Of a stretch of DNA of 64,000 bases, positions 18,965-30,350 are shown piece after piece. The stretch covers positions 1,488,001-1,552,000 of the forward strand of contig NZ_CP017481.1 in NCBI RefSeq assembly GCF_002307355.1, given 5' to 3'. Numbering within the stretch: the first letter of the stretch is position 1; each line of letters begins with the position of its first letter. The notes below the pieces were generated by a model. That model was not told where the DNA came from. It did not search any database and worked only from the letters and a program-made list of their open reading frames with translations. The DNA comes from Pectobacterium polaris (GTDB lineage: Bacteria; Pseudomonadota; Gammaproteobacteria; Enterobacterales; Enterobacteriaceae). The position numbers were made by a program, and so were the translations under genes.

Positions 18965-20398
18965 TCAAATCAGTTGTTTACGCTGATTCGATGGTGGGAT
19001 AGATAAAGACTCTCGGTATTTTGCAACGGTTCGACGCGCCACGATGATGCCCTGATCGGAAAGCAGTGCCGTAAGCTTGCTATCGCTCAGTGGCTTCACG
19101 GGGTTTTCCGCCGCAATAAGCTTCTTCACCAACGCGCGGATTGCCGTTGATGACGCTTCCCCGCCACTATCGGTATTAACGTGGCTGGAGAAGAAATATT
19201 TTAGCTCAAAAATGCCGCGCGGGCTGTGCAGGAACTTCTGTGTCGTCACGCGTGAGATGGTGGATTCATGCATATCCACCGCTTGAGCGATGTCTGCCAG
19301 TACCATGGGCTTCATGAATTCTTCGCCCTGCTCGAAGAAATCCTGTTGCTGCTCGACGATGCTGCGGGTCACTTTCAGCAGCGTGTCGTTGCGACTTTCC
19401 AGGCTTTTAATGAGCCAACGCGCTTCTTGCAGATTGCTGCGGATAAATTGTCCGTCGCTGTCGTTGCGTACGCTGTTACCCAGCGCGGCATACTGCTGGT
19501 TAATCTGCAAACGGGGAACGCTGTCGGTGTTCAGTTCGACGACCCAGACTCCCTGAACTTTACGTATCAGCACGTCAGGAATCACGTATTCGGATTCGCC
19601 GGTGTTGATCGACTGGCCTGGACGGGGATCGAGCGATTGGATCAGCGCCAGTGCTTCTTTCAGCACGTCTTCTTTCAGACGCGTTACACGAATCAGGCTG
19701 CGGAAATCATGGTTGGCTAACAGATCGAGATGATCGCTGACGATCAGACGCGCTTCGATCAGGCGTGGTGTGTCGTCGGCAAACTGGGAAAGCTGCACCA
19801 GCAGACAATCACGCAGATCGCGAGCGGCCACGCCAACGGGATCGAAGCGCTGCACGCGTTTGAGTACGGCTTCAACCTCTTCCAGCGTTACGTCGTCGTC
19901 ACCGATGCTCTCAAGAATGTCCTGTAGCGGTACGGTCAGGTAGCCGGTGTTGTCCACCGCATCGACGATAGAGGTGGCGATAGCTGCGTCGGTGTCGGAA
20001 AACGGCGTTAGCTCAACCTGCCACATCAGGTAATCCTGAAGCGTTTGCGTGGTTTCGCCTTGATAAATTGGCAGTTCTTCATCGCGATAGTCGGTGCCGG
20101 TGCCCGACGGCGTGCCTGCGGAGTAGATTTCATCCCAGGTGGCATCGAGCGGCAATTCTTCCGGCATGTCTCTTTGTTCAAGCGCTTCACCGGTATCCAG
20201 TGAATCGCTGTCTGCCTTTTCGAATGACTCGATTTCGTCGTGCTGATCCGTTTGTTCGAGCAACGGATTGCTTTCCAGCGCCAGTTGAATTTCCTGTTGC
20301 AATTCAAGCGTGGACAGTTGCAACAGGCGGATCGCCTGTTGGAGCTGTGGAGTCATGGCCAGTTGCTGGCTAAGCCTGAGTTGCAAACCTTGCTTCAT
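18965..20398 (-). CDS. rpoN: RNA polymerase sigma-54 factor
   Basis: A 477-residue sigma-54. The Gln-rich region I spans residues 1-50 (activator interaction), an acidic region II follows (about 50-120), then the core-binding and DNA-binding domains. The C-terminal RpoN box [10 protein letters not shown], which contacts the -24 promoter element, is intact. It starts 49 bases after the lptB stop and leads the hpf-ptsN-rapZ-npr series. In soft-rot bacteria sigma-54 is needed for nitrogen genes and for hrp type III secretion (known family role). Confidence 0.98.
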   Translation of the reverse strand: MKQGLQLRLSQQLAMTPQLQQAIRLLQLSTLELQQEIQLALESNPLLEQTDQHDEIESFEKADSDSLDTGEALEQRDMPEELPLDATWDEIYSAGTPSGTGTDYRDEELPIYQGETTQTLQDYLMWQVELTPFSDTDAAIATSIVDAVDNTGYLTVPLQDILESIGDDDVTLEEVEAVLKRVQRFDPVGVAARDLRDCLLVQLSQFADDTPRLIEARLIVSDHLDLLANHDFRSLIRVTRLKEDVLKEALALIQSLDPRPGQSINTGESEYVIPDVLIRKVQGVWVVELNTDSVPRLQINQQYAALGNSVRNDSDGQFIRSNLQEARWLIKSLESRNDTLLKVTRSIVEQQQDFFEQGEEFMKPMVLADIAQAVDMHESTISRVTTQKFLHSPRGIFELKYFFSSHVNTDSGGEASSTAIRALVKKLIAAENPVKPLSDSKLTALLSDQGIIVARRTVAKYRESLSIPPSNQRKQLI

Positions 20399-20447
20399 AA
20401 ATCGCGCTAACGTCCCATAAGTACTGCAAAGAGAAAATATTACCCTA

Positions 20448-21173
20448 TCAGAGTCGGAAGCCTTCGCCCAGATAGACGCGTTTCACCTGTTCATCGGCCA
20501 GAATATCGGTCGGTGAACCGTGGGCGATCAGGTTACCCTGACTCACGATGTAGGCTCGTTCACATACATCAAGCGTTTCGCGGACGTTATGATCGGTAAT
20601 CAACACGCCAAGCCCGCTGTCACGCAGATGCTCAATGATTTTTTTAATATCCAGTACGGAGATCGGGTCTACGCCCGCAAACGGTTCATCCAGCAGGATG
20701 AACTTCGGATTCGCTGCCAGCGCACGCGCAATCTCTACGCGGCGTCTTTCTCCACCAGACAGCGATTGTCCCAGACTATCGCGCAAATGAATAATATGGA
20801 ATTCTTCCATTAGCTCATTGGCACGATCTTCCTGCTGCTCGGTCGTCAGATCTTTACGGATCTGTAACACCGCCATCAGGTTGTCATACACGCTTAAGCG
20901 ACGGAAGATCGAGGCTTCTTGCGGCAGATAGCCGATGCCGCGCAGCGCACGTTCGTGCAAAGGCAACAGGCTGATGTCATCGTCGTCAATGACGATGCGT
21001 CCTTCATCACGCGGAACGATGCCGACGACCATGTAGAACGTTGTCGTTTTGCCGGCACCGTTCGGCCCGAGCAGGCCGACGATTTCACCGGAATTCACGG
21101 TGAGGCTGACGTTTTCCACGACCTTACGGCCTTTGTACGCCTTGGCTAGATTTTCTGCGGTTAATGTTGCCAT
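20448..21173 (-). CDS. lptB: LptB, LPS transport ATPase
   Basis: A 241-residue ABC ATPase that powers extraction of lipopolysaccharide from the inner membrane, as the LptB2FG complex, onto the LptC-LptA bridge. Walker A GPNGAGKT is at residues 36-43; the signature LSGGERRR and the Walker B FILLDEP are intact. It starts 3 bases after the lptA stop, so translation is coupled. LptFG are elsewhere. Confidence 0.98.
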   Translation of the reverse strand: MATLTAENLAKAYKGRKVVENVSLTVNSGEIVGLLGPNGAGKTTTFYMVVGIVPRDEGRIVIDDDDISLLPLHERALRGIGYLPQEASIFRRLSVYDNLMAVLQIRKDLTTEQQEDRANELMEEFHIIHLRDSLGQSLSGGERRRVEIARALAANPKFILLDEPFAGVDPISVLDIKKIIEHLRDSGLGVLITDHNVRETLDVCERAYIVSQGNLIAHGSPTDILADEQVKRVYLGEGFRL

Positions 21174-21176
21174 AAC

Positions 21177-21749
21177 TTATTCAGTGACCCGTGGTTGCGG
21201 TTGCTGAGAACGAGAAGGCTGGCTTTTGTTCTCTTTCTCCTGAAGCTGAGAAGGGACCAACACCGTCGTCACGCGTTTTCCTTTGTCGCTGGTCGCTTCC
21301 ATCTGCTGCTGTTTCACCAGATAAGTGATGCGATCGCCTTTGACATTGCTGTCCTGCTGTTCCAGATAGGCATTGCCTGTCAGCACCAGAAAGTCGGTGG
21401 CCAGCTCGTAGCGGATTTTCTGTGCGTGACCTTTTACCGGTTTGCCGTTGTCCTGCATCTGGTAGAACGTCACGGGATTGCCGTAACCTTCCACCACTTC
21501 ACTGCCTTGCGTGCCCTGTGGACGCGTCACGACGACCTTGTCGGCTTTCACTTCAATTGTCCCTTGCTTCACGACAACATTGCCAGTGAACGTCACCGTG
21601 TTGCCCTGCATGTCCAGAGATTGCTGTGCTGAATCAATGTGAATAGGTTGATTGCTATCGCCGGTGACGGCAAAGGCGGAAACGCTGACGGCGAACAGCG
21701 AGCTGGCGATCAGGGTGTTACGCATCAGATTATTGGTTTTGGATTTCAT
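21177..21749 (-). CDS. lptA: LptA, periplasmic LPS bridge protein
   Basis: A 190-residue OstA-like protein that forms the beta-jellyroll bridge between LptC and LptD. Residues 1-27 are a signal peptide ending SAFA. The C-terminus is Gln/Pro/Ser-rich and variable. The start overlaps lptC by 20 bases, so the two are translated in tandem. In E. coli lptA also has a sigma-E promoter inside lptC; I did not identify one here. Confidence 0.96.
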   Translation of the reverse strand: MKSKTNNLMRNTLIASSLFAVSVSAFAVTGDSNQPIHIDSAQQSLDMQGNTVTFTGNVVVKQGTIEVKADKVVVTRPQGTQGSEVVEGYGNPVTFYQMQDNGKPVKGHAQKIRYELATDFLVLTGNAYLEQQDSNVKGDRITYLVKQQQMEATSDKGKRVTTVLVPSQLQEKENKSQPSRSQQPQPRVTE

Positions 21750-22296
21750 AAGAGGTTTTTACCTTTTCGATCAACTCGGCCGTTTTGTTACGCAGATTCC
21801 CGCGCATTTTCATTCCGCTTGAGGTAAAGCTGGTGCCGTACAGGGTCACTTCATCATCGGAAGAAACGTCCTGCGTTACCAGATTCACCTGGGCATTATT
21901 CGTTGTGATGCGCTGAAGCTGTGCGTCTTTCGTCAGGCTATTCACCTCGACGTTGCCGTACAGATAGAGCATCTTGTCTTTTGTCAGCTTGGCGCGATCG
22001 GCGCGTACTGACCAGGTTGCCGTGCCTTGTTCATTGAACAGCGTGGCCACAGGCTTGGTAAACCAGCTCAACTGCTCGTCGTTGAAATATTCCGCTTTTT
22101 CCGAAATCAGTCTGTAGCTCAGCTTACCCGCAGGGCTGTATACCTGCGTGTTAGTCTTTTCGCTCGTATAAACCGGCACTGCGGGGTCGTTTGCATCCGG
22201 TGCCGCTACCGTGTCGTCATCCGCAATATTCCAGCCGATGAGGATAAGCACCAACAGGGCCAGAAAAGCGGTGAGCCAACGCTTGGTTTTACTCAT
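21730..22296 (-). CDS. lptC: LptC, inner-membrane LPS transport protein
   Basis: A 188-residue bitopic protein with one N-terminal membrane segment (about 7-24), then a periplasmic jellyroll that accepts LPS from LptB2FG and passes it to LptA. Start and kdsC stop overlap by 4 bases, showing coupling. Length matches E. coli LptC (191). Confidence 0.96.
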   Translation of the reverse strand: MSKTKRWLTAFLALLVLILIGWNIADDDTVAAPDANDPAVPVYTSEKTNTQVYSPAGKLSYRLISEKAEYFNDEQLSWFTKPVATLFNEQGTATWSVRADRAKLTKDKMLYLYGNVEVNSLTKDAQLQRITTNNAQVNLVTQDVSSDDEVTLYGTSFTSSGMKMRGNLRNKTAELIEKVKTSYEIQNQ

Positions 22297-22859
22297 ATTG
22301 ACAACCCTTTGGCATGCTCCAGCTTGTCCTGCGAGAACAGAATCAAATCACACAGCTCACGTACTGCGCCACGGCCTCCTGCAATGCGGGTGACATAATC
22401 TGCGCGTGGTAACAGCAGCGGATGGGCGTCTGCCACGGCAACGCTCAGCCCGACTTGCGCCATCACTGGCCAGTCGATCATATCGTCGCCGATATACGCC
22501 ACCTGATTTGCCGTTACTGACAGTTTATCCAACAGATCGTTGAAGGCCAAAACCTTATCCGATTGCCCCTGATAAAGATGGTTAATGCCCAGCGTCTTAC
22601 ACCGATCTTCCAGCAGTTTTGCTGAACGCCCGGTAATGATGGCAACCTCAATATCGGACGTCAGCAAGCAGCGAATACCATAGCCGTCGCGGACGTTAAA
22701 GGCTTTCAGCTCTTCGCCGTGATTGCCCATATAAATCAGACCATCGGACATCACGCCGTCAACGTCGCAGATTAACAGGCGAACCTCACGGGCTTTATCC
22801 AGTACCTGTTGATCGACAGGCCCATAGCAGGTATCGGTTTGCGCCCTGACTTCACTCAT
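22293..22859 (-). CDS. kdsC: KDO-8-phosphate phosphatase
   Basis: A 188-residue HAD-family phosphatase making free KDO for the LPS inner core. The nucleophile pair DVD (Asp32, Asp34) is in ICDVDGVMSDG. It lies 19 bases downstream of kdsD, and the pair supplies KDO for the LPS exported by the adjacent Lpt proteins. Confidence 0.97.
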   Translation of the reverse strand: MSEVRAQTDTCYGPVDQQVLDKAREVRLLICDVDGVMSDGLIYMGNHGEELKAFNVRDGYGIRCLLTSDIEVAIITGRSAKLLEDRCKTLGINHLYQGQSDKVLAFNDLLDKLSVTANQVAYIGDDMIDWPVMAQVGLSVAVADAHPLLLPRADYVTRIAGGRGAVRELCDLILFSQDKLEHAKGLSI

Positions 22860-22878
22860 TCACTATTATCCTTTCTTT

Positions 22879-23952
22879 TTAAACCACGCCAGCCCGCAGC
22901 ATATCGTGCATATGGACGATCCCGACCAGACGATCGTTTTCTGCCACCAGCACTGAGGTGATGTGGCGCGACTGCATCAGGTTAAGTGCATCCACCGCCA
23001 GCGTTTGCGGTGCGACCCGGATGCCGCCCGCGGTCATCACATCAGCAATGCGCGCGCTGTTCAAGTCAATATTCATGTCGAAGATGCGGCGCAGGTCACC
23101 ATCGGTAAAGATGCCCTGAATTTTCATATCCGCCTCGCAGATTACCGTCATACCCAGATTTTTGCGCGTAATTTCCACCAGCGCATCACGCAGCGAAGCA
23201 TCGTGTGGGACATGGGGAATCTCATCACCCGAATGCATGATATCGCTGACGCGCAGTAAAAGTTTGCGGCCGAGTGCGCCACCGGGGTGAGAAAGGGCGA
23301 AATCTTCGGCAGTAAAGCCGCGCGCCTGTAACAGCGCCACAGCCAACGCGTCGCCCATGACCAGCGTTGCAGTCGTGCTGGTGGTGGGCGCCAGACCGAG
23401 CGGGCAGGCTTCCTGCGGGACATGGACGCACAGGTGAATATCCGCCGCCTTACCCATCGTACTTTCTGGTGCGCTGGTCATGCAGATCAGGAACACTTTC
23501 TGGCGTTTCAGCACGGGAATCAGCGACAGAATTTCATGGGATTCGCCAGAGTTGGAAATGGCGATCACGATATCGTGCGGGGTTACCATGCCGAGATCGC
23601 CGTGGCTGGCTTCGCCTGGATGAACAAAAAAAGCAGGCGTACCGGTGCTGGCGAAGGTCGCGGCAATCTTACAGCCGATGTGGCCGGATTTGCCCATTCC
23701 CATCACCACTACCTTGCCCTGACAATCGAATATCTTCTTGCAGGCAAGGGTAAAGTTGTCGTCAATGTACTGGTCTAATTGCGCAAGCCCATCGCGCTCG
23801 ATACTCAGTACCTGCTTGCCCGCCTGCTGGAAATCGAAATCTGCTGGTAGTTCATGAGCCTTTTGTCGCGTGTGATCGGCTTGTGGTGCATGATCGGATA
23901 GTGCACGGTCAGACTGCTGTTTTAGATGAGCATCTTGTTCAAACTGTGACAT
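22879..23952 (-). CDS. kdsD: D-arabinose 5-phosphate isomerase, N-terminally extended
   Basis: A 357-residue enzyme with a SIS domain (about 65-205, MGKSGHIG and SNSGES) and two CBS repeats (about 235-355). It converts ribulose 5-phosphate to arabinose 5-phosphate for KDO synthesis. The E. coli protein is 328 residues; here about 29 extra polar residues precede the conserved FDFQQAGK. The ATG at 23952 has an AGGA site 8 bases upstream, and no good internal start exists, so the extension looks real. Its role is unknown. Confidence 0.95.
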   Translation of the reverse strand: MSQFEQDAHLKQQSDRALSDHAPQADHTRQKAHELPADFDFQQAGKQVLSIERDGLAQLDQYIDDNFTLACKKIFDCQGKVVVMGMGKSGHIGCKIAATFASTGTPAFFVHPGEASHGDLGMVTPHDIVIAISNSGESHEILSLIPVLKRQKVFLICMTSAPESTMGKAADIHLCVHVPQEACPLGLAPTTSTTATLVMGDALAVALLQARGFTAEDFALSHPGGALGRKLLLRVSDIMHSGDEIPHVPHDASLRDALVEITRKNLGMTVICEADMKIQGIFTDGDLRRIFDMNIDLNSARIADVMTAGGIRVAPQTLAVDALNLMQSRHITSVLVAENDRLVGIVHMHDMLRAGVV

Positions 23953-24007
23953 ACCAATAGTCCTGATTATGATGAAAAACAGAGCGTCTTATGAAAAACA
24001 AAACTGC

Positions 24008-24973
24008 TTATGAAAAGCAAAATAGGGCCGTCAGATAGGCGACAAACGCGCAGCATAATAATGCGCCTGCGCCCTGTCCTATACGGCGTTTTTTGCTGAG
24101 GCACAGTGCGGTTAACAGCACGCTTGCCGCCAGCATGACCCAATAGTCGCGCTGAAAAGCCTGAGGGTTCAGTGCGCCCGGCGAGAGCAGAGCAGGCACG
24201 CCCAGAACAATCGCAATATTAAAAATGTTCGAGCCAATCAGGTTGCCCAGCGCAATGTCATCTTCTTTCTTCAACGTCCCGACGATGGCGGTAGCAAGCT
24301 CAGGCAGGCTGGTGCCAATCGCCAATATGGTCAGCCCGATGGTTAACTCGCTGACATCGAAGTAGCGTGCAATGACGGTGGCGTTATCCACCACCATACG
24401 GGCGGCCATAGGTAAAATAATCATACCGAGAATCAACCACAGCACGGCGACCATCTGGCTGCTGTCATCCTGTGGGAGCTCCGCCAGCTGTTCGCGCGTC
24501 AGGCTATCGCCGCCTTCCCGCTGCGCCTGTTGTGCCATGCGAAGTATCAACACCAGACACAGAATGGCGGCCAAGAGCAGCATTATGCCGTCGGCACGGC
24601 TCAGGTAGCTATCATGCAGTAAAACGCCACACAATAAAGTGACGGACAACATGAGCGGCAATTCCCGGCGCAGGATGGCCGAATGTACCGTTAGCGGGCG
24701 AATGAGCGCTGCGCTGCCGAGAATGAGTAAAATATTGGTGATATTGGAGCCCAGAACATTACCAACGGCCATGTCGCGTTGATCGTTTAAGGCAGCAGTA
24801 ACCGAAACGATGAGCTCGGGTAGCGAGGTGCCGAAGCCGACAATAGTGATGCCAATGACGAAAGGAGGTAAGCCAAGAGAACGCGCAAGCACGGCGGCAC
24901 CATAGACAAGACGATCGGCACCGTAAACCAGTAATAGCAAACCAACGAACAAGAGTAGTGTTGCAAAAAGCAT
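24008..24973 (-). CDS. yrbG: YrbG, sodium/calcium exchanger-type membrane protein
   Basis: A 321-residue CaCA-family antiporter. Two alpha-repeat regions (GTSLPELIVS and GTSLPELATA) lie in two sets of membrane helices. Its transported ion in enterobacteria is unproven. Start at MLFATLLLFVG is chosen by match to E. coli YrbG; upstream frame runs into an ERIC element. Divergent from mla, as in E. coli. Confidence 0.94.
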   Translation of the reverse strand: MLFATLLLFVGLLLLVYGADRLVYGAAVLARSLGLPPFVIGITIVGFGTSLPELIVSVTAALNDQRDMAVGNVLGSNITNILLILGSAALIRPLTVHSAILRRELPLMLSVTLLCGVLLHDSYLSRADGIMLLLAAILCLVLILRMAQQAQREGGDSLTREQLAELPQDDSSQMVAVLWLILGMIILPMAARMVVDNATVIARYFDVSELTIGLTILAIGTSLPELATAIVGTLKKEDDIALGNLIGSNIFNIAIVLGVPALLSPGALNPQAFQRDYWVMLAASVLLTALCLSKKRRIGQGAGALLCCAFVAYLTALFCFS

Positions 24974-24994
24974 GCAGCGTCCTTTAATAGGATA

Positions 24995-25121
24995 TATACC
25001 CATCATACTTCAAGCTGCATGTGCGTTGGCTTTTCTCTCTCACCCCAGTCACTTACTGATGTAAGCTCCCGGGGATTCGCTGCGTCGCCGCCTTCCTGCA
25101 ACTCGAATTATTTAGTGTATA
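24995..25121 (-). repeat. ERIC element (127 bp)
   Basis: A second full ERIC with the same orientation and ends as that at 16630-16755. It starts TATACCCATCATACTTC and ends CGAATTATTTAGTGTATA, with the core CTCACCCCAGTCACTTAC. It separates yrbG from the mla promoter region. The remaining 25122-25387 holds the mlaF promoter region with no identifiable gene. Confidence 0.9.
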
Positions 25122-25387
25122 ATCACCGGCCTGTTGTCGAATAAGTCAGTATTTCTGGACGATTTTCGCACAAAAAGCATTTTCTGTGATGAGTGCTAAT
25201 TCTGACGGTGCTTGGCGAAAAAGTAAAACCTGTCGCGATAAGTAAAACCCAGTAACGGTTTGTGCCGCCATTTTGGACAAGAACTTACGGTAAGTTTTTG
25301 TAAAACTCGCACCTTGATGAAAGCCAGCCGTTAGGCTGGAGTGAAAGACCTCTTTATGAGCGTACTGATGGGTAAGGAATGGAAATA

Positions 25388-26200
25388 ATGAACCATGAGG
25401 CAACTAATCTGGTCGAGATCCGTGGTCTTAGCTTTCGGCGCGGAGAACGAGAGATTTTTACAGACATCACGCTGAATGTGCCTAAAGGCAAGGTCACCGC
25501 GATCATGGGGCCTTCCGGTATCGGTAAAACTACGCTGCTGCGCCTGATTGGCGGACAGCTACCGCCAGACAGCGGCGAAATTTGGTTTGATGGCGAGAAT
25601 ATCCCGACACTGTCGCGCAGCGAGCTGTACAACGCGCGCAAGAAAATGAGCATGTTGTTTCAGTCCGGGGCGTTATTCACCGATTTGAACGTGTTTGATA
25701 ATGTTGCCTGGCCGCTGCGTGAACATACTCAACTGCCGGAATCGCTGTTGCGTAGCATCGTCATGATGAAGCTGGAAGCGGTAGGGCTACGCGGTGCGGC
25801 GGAACTGATGCCTGCGGAGCTTTCCGGCGGCATGGCGCGGCGTGCTGCGCTGGCGAGAGCGATTGCACTTGACCCCGAACTGATTATGTTTGATGAGCCT
25901 TTTGTCGGGCAAGACCCGATCACGCTGGGAATACTGGTGAAACTCATCGACGAGTTGAATCATGCATTGGGCGTGACCTGCATTGTGGTTTCTCACGATG
26001 TGCCGGAGGTGATGAGCATCGCTGATTACGCGTATATCGTGGCCGACAAGCGGGTGGTGGGAGAGGGGACCGCGGATCAACTGAGGGCGAACAATGACCC
26101 GCAGGTTCGTCAGTTCCTGGATGGTATCGCCGACGGGCCAGTGCCTTTCCGTTTTCCGGCCAGTGACTATAAAACGTCACTGCTAGGTTCAGGGGGTTAA
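25388..26200 (+). CDS. mlaF: MlaF, ATPase of retrograde phospholipid transport
   Basis: A 270-residue ABC ATPase. Walker A GPSGIGKT is at residues 41-48; the signature region LSGGMARR and the Walker B LIMFDEP are present. MlaFEDB is the inner-membrane complex that handles phospholipids removed from the outer leaflet of the outer membrane. Start at [10 protein letters not shown] is chosen over an ATG three codons upstream because AAGGA lies 10 bases from it and only 1 from the other. First gene of the mla operon. Confidence 0.97.
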   Translation: MNHEATNLVEIRGLSFRRGEREIFTDITLNVPKGKVTAIMGPSGIGKTTLLRLIGGQLPPDSGEIWFDGENIPTLSRSELYNARKKMSMLFQSGALFTDLNVFDNVAWPLREHTQLPESLLRSIVMMKLEAVGLRGAAELMPAELSGGMARRAALARAIALDPELIMFDEPFVGQDPITLGILVKLIDELNHALGVTCIVVSHDVPEVMSIADYAYIVADKRVVGEGTADQLRANNDPQVRQFLDGIADGPVPFRFPASDYKTSLLGSGG

Positions 26201-26207
26201 CGCAGTC

Positions 26208-26990
26208 ATGTTATTACGGACGTTGGCGTCGTTGGGGCGTCAGGGAATCTCCACCAGTGCCTCGTTTGGGCGCGCCGGGCTGATGCTGTTTAATGCTCTG
26301 GTGGGTAAACCCGAATTCAGAAAACAGTGGCCGCTGTTGGTAAAACAGCTTTACAGCGTTGGCGTGCAGTCGCTGCTTATCATCATGGTTTCCGGCCTGT
26401 TTATCGGCATGGTGCTGGGGTTACAGGGCTATCTCATCCTGACGACCTACAGCGCCGAGGCCAGCCTGGGCATGATGGTGGCACTGTCGCTGCTGCGTGA
26501 ACTTGGTCCGGTGGTGACGGCATTGCTGTTCGCCGGACGTGCGGGTTCCGCGCTGACGGCGGAAATTGGTCTGATGAAGGCAACGGAACAGCTCTCCAGC
26601 ATGGAGATGATGGCGGTCGATCCGCTGCGCCGCGTGGTCGCGCCGCGTTTCTGGGCGGGGTTAATCAGCATGCCGCTGCTGGCGGTGATTTTTGTCGCCG
26701 TGGGCATTTGGGGCGGCGCGCTGGTCGGTGTGGACTGGAAAGGCATCGACAGCGGGTTCTTCTGGTCTGCCATGCAGGGCGCGGTTGACTGGCGTCAGGA
26801 TGTCTTGAACTGCGTGATTAAAAGTATCGTATTTGCGATTACCGTAACCTGGATTGCACTGTTTAACGGCTATGACGCGATCCCGACGTCTGAGGGGATC
26901 AGCCGTGCAACGACCCGAACCGTCGTGCACTCGTCGTTAGCGGTACTGGGATTGGATTTTGTGCTGACAGCACTGATGTTTGGGAACTGA
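26208..26990 (+). CDS. mlaE: MlaE, permease of Mla phospholipid transport
   Basis: A 260-residue integral membrane protein with about five or six hydrophobic segments. Conserved [20 protein letters not shown] is the coupling region for MlaF. It starts 7 bases after mlaF. It matches E. coli MlaE almost end to end. Confidence 0.97.
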   Translation: MLLRTLASLGRQGISTSASFGRAGLMLFNALVGKPEFRKQWPLLVKQLYSVGVQSLLIIMVSGLFIGMVLGLQGYLILTTYSAEASLGMMVALSLLRELGPVVTALLFAGRAGSALTAEIGLMKATEQLSSMEMMAVDPLRRVVAPRFWAGLISMPLLAVIFVAVGIWGGALVGVDWKGIDSGFFWSAMQGAVDWRQDVLNCVIKSIVFAITVTWIALFNGYDAIPTSEGISRATTRTVVHSSLAVLGLDFVLTALMFGN

Positions 26991-26994
26991 GTCG

Positions 26995-27561
26995 ATGCAA
27001 ACAAAGAAAACTGAAGTCTGGGTTGGTGTGTTTATGTTGATCGCGCTGGCTGCCATCCTCTTTTTATGTCTGAAAGTCGCCGATCTCAAATCGATTGGTA
27101 GCGAGCCGACGTACCGCCTGTATGCGACGTTTGACAACATTGGCGGGCTGAAGGCGCGTTCTCCGATCAGAATTGGCGGCGTGGTTGTTGGCCGCGTAGC
27201 GGATATTTCGCTGGACGAGAAAACGTATCTGCCTCGCGTGGCAATGGATATTCAGCAGCGCTACGATCATATTCCTGATACCAGCTCTCTGGCCATTCGT
27301 ACCTCTGGCTTGCTGGGCGAGCAGTATCTGGCACTGAACATTGGGTTTGAAGATGAGGAAATGGGCACCGCGATCCTGAAAGACGGCGGTGTGATTCAGG
27401 ACACCAAGTCCGCGATGGTGCTTGAAGACCTCATCGGCCAATTCCTATATAAGAGCGGTAGCAATAGCGAAGATAATACCGGTCAATCGGGTACGGAACC
27501 GGGTGCCAATTCTGCGGCAACCCCTGAACACAACAACGAACCTGTTCCTTCACATCCATAA
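26995..27561 (+). CDS. mlaD: MlaD, MCE-domain lipid-binding subunit
   Basis: A 188-residue protein with one N-terminal membrane helix (about 8-26) and an MCE domain (about 39-118) that forms a hexameric lipid channel in the periplasm. The C-terminal tail is low-complexity Asn/Ser/Glu. The start MQTKKTEVWVG lies 4 bases after the mlaE stop. Confidence 0.96.
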   Translation: MQTKKTEVWVGVFMLIALAAILFLCLKVADLKSIGSEPTYRLYATFDNIGGLKARSPIRIGGVVVGRVADISLDEKTYLPRVAMDIQQRYDHIPDTSSLAIRTSGLLGEQYLALNIGFEDEEMGTAILKDGGVIQDTKSAMVLEDLIGQFLYKSGSNSEDNTGQSGTEPGANSAATPEHNNEPVPSHP

Positions 27562-27573
27562 GAGGATATCTGC

Positions 27574-28203
27574 ATGTTTAAACGTTTACTGATGGTGGCT
27601 TTACTGGTGGTCGCGCCATTAGCCAACGCGGCGGATCAAACGAATCCCTATCGTTTAATGAATGAAGCGGCGGAAAAAACTTTTGATCGTTTAAAGAATG
27701 AACAGCCAAAGATCAAACAAAACCCTGATTATTTGCGTACGGTCGTACGTGAAGAGCTGCTGCCGTATGTTCAGGTGAGATACGCCGGTGCGCTGGTTCT
27801 GGGCCGTTACTACAAAGATTCGACACCGGCGCAGCGTGATGCCTATTTCAAAGCGTTTGAAGCTTATCTGGAGCAGGCTTACGGACAGGCGTTGGCGATG
27901 TATAACAGGCAGTCTTATCAGATCGCTCCTGAACAGCCGCTGGGCAATGCCGATATCGTTTCCATTCGCGTCACCATCACTGATAACGGCGGCCGTCCTC
28001 CGATACGTCTGGATTTCCAATGGCGTAAGAACAGTAAAACCGGTAACTGGCAGGCATACGACATGATTGCTGAAGGTGTCAGTATGATCACCACCAAGCA
28101 GAACGAGTGGGCGGCAATATTGCGTCAGAACGGCGTGGATGGTCTGACTAAGCAGCTGGAATCCTCGGCGAAGCAGACCATCACGTTGGATCAGAAAAAG
28201 TAA
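27574..28203 (+). CDS. mlaC: MlaC, periplasmic phospholipid carrier
   Basis: A 209-residue soluble carrier that ferries phospholipids between the outer-membrane MlaA complex and MlaFEDB. Residues 1-20 are a signal peptide ending ANA. AGAGGATATC provides the ribosome-binding site. It follows mlaD by 12 bases. Confidence 0.96.
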   Translation: MFKRLLMVALLVVAPLANAADQTNPYRLMNEAAEKTFDRLKNEQPKIKQNPDYLRTVVREELLPYVQVRYAGALVLGRYYKDSTPAQRDAYFKAFEAYLEQAYGQALAMYNRQSYQIAPEQPLGNADIVSIRVTITDNGGRPPIRLDFQWRKNSKTGNWQAYDMIAEGVSMITTKQNEWAAILRQNGVDGLTKQLESSAKQTITLDQKK

Positions 28204-28216
28204 TTTGGGTACGAAC

Positions 28217-28507
28217 ATGGCGAACGCATTGAACTGGCAGGCACAGGAATCAACGCTGGCGTTAACGGGCGATCTGGATCGTGAAACGCTGTTACCGTTC
28301 TGGCAGCAGCGTGAATCGTTGCTGGCGGGTAAAACCACGCTGGATGTGTCTGGATTAAACCGCGTTGATTCTGCCGGGTTAGCATTGTTGATGCACGTTT
28401 ATCAGCAGCCGTCTTCAGGCGTAGAGATAACGATTGTCGGTGCCAGCGATCGGCTAAAAACGCTCATTGCGCTCTATAACCTGAATGAAATCATTCCTGT
28501 GTCTTAA
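28217..28507 (+). CDS. mlaB: MlaB, STAS-domain subunit
   Basis: A 96-residue STAS-domain protein that binds MlaF and is required for MlaFEDB assembly. The conserved loop VDSAGLALLMH lies in the middle. The start MANALNWQ is chosen by length (97 in E. coli); an ATG four codons earlier, one base past the mlaC stop, is also open. Last gene before a terminator. Confidence 0.92.
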   Translation: MANALNWQAQESTLALTGDLDRETLLPFWQQRESLLAGKTTLDVSGLNRVDSAGLALLMHVYQQPSSGVEITIVGASDRLKTLIALYNLNEIIPVS

Positions 28508-28530
28508 ACGGTAACGTGGGTTACCGGATT

Positions 28531-28571
28531 CGCCCCTTTAGGCATCGTCTGAAGGGGCGCATTCTTTGTTT
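28531..28571 (+). terminator. Terminator after mlaB
   Basis: Arms CGCCCCTT / AAGGGGCG around a 13-base loop, then CATTCTTTGTTT. It ends the mlaFEDCB transcript ahead of ibaG. Confidence 0.75.
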
Positions 28572-28641
28572 AAGATAGCGTCATATTCATCTAAGATACC
28601 TCCCTGTAAATCATCTCCCCCTGACATAGAAATCGAGAGCG

Positions 28642-28896
28642 ATGGAAAATAACGAAATTAAAGACGTGCTGATGAACGCATTAGCACTGGAAGAAGCCCA
28701 TGTTTCTGGTGATGGCAGCCATTTTCAGGTCATCGCAGTGGGCGGACTTTTTGCTGGAATGAGCCGAGTAAAAAAACAGCAGGCTGTTTATGCGCCGCTG
28801 ATGGAGTACATTGCGGATAACCGTATTCATGCGCTGTCGATCAAGGCTTATACGCCGGAAGAGTGGCAACGCGACCGTAAACTGAACGGCTTCTAA
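28642..28896 (+). CDS. ibaG: IbaG, BolA-family acid stress protein
   Basis: An 84-residue BolA/IbaG-like protein (YrbA). These proteins form complexes with monothiol glutaredoxins and act in iron-sulfur homeostasis; IbaG is linked to acid tolerance. The single BolA fold has a conserved His region ([14 protein letters not shown]). It sits directly upstream of murA, the usual position. Confidence 0.95.
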   Translation: MENNEIKDVLMNALALEEAHVSGDGSHFQVIAVGGLFAGMSRVKKQQAVYAPLMEYIADNRIHALSIKAYTPEEWQRDRKLNGF

Positions 28897-28899
28897 GTA

Positions 28900-28924
28900 T
28901 TATTCCCACTGCGAGTGGGAATAA
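28900..28924. other. Perfect hairpin between ibaG and murA
   Basis: 11-bp perfect arms TTATTCCCACT / AGTGGGAATAA around GCG, starting 3 bases after the ibaG stop. No T-run follows, so it may be an attenuating or stabilising stem ahead of murA rather than a terminator. Confidence 0.6.
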
Positions 28925-28943
28925 ACGGCCGGTATCAGTGTGA

Positions 28944-30242
<1,299 letters not shown>

Positions 30243-30281
30243 GCGTTTCAGCTGCTTTATCTTCACAATTAGGTTTGTCAG

Positions 30282-30308
30282 CCGGGTGGGTTCCCCACCC
30301 GGTTTCTT
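30282..30308 (+). terminator. Terminator after murA
   Basis: CCGGGTGGG / CCCACCCGG arms around TTC, followed by TTTCTT. Sits 40 bases past the murA stop, between convergent murA and degS. Confidence 0.88.
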
Positions 30309-30350
30309 GTTTACCTACTGATGTGACTTTATCAACGACCTTGTATGCCG

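Noticed and set aside
25146..25403. An 85-codon minus-strand frame upstream of mlaF
   Set aside because: No family resemblance, and it overlaps the mlaF start; the region is better read as promoter DNA.
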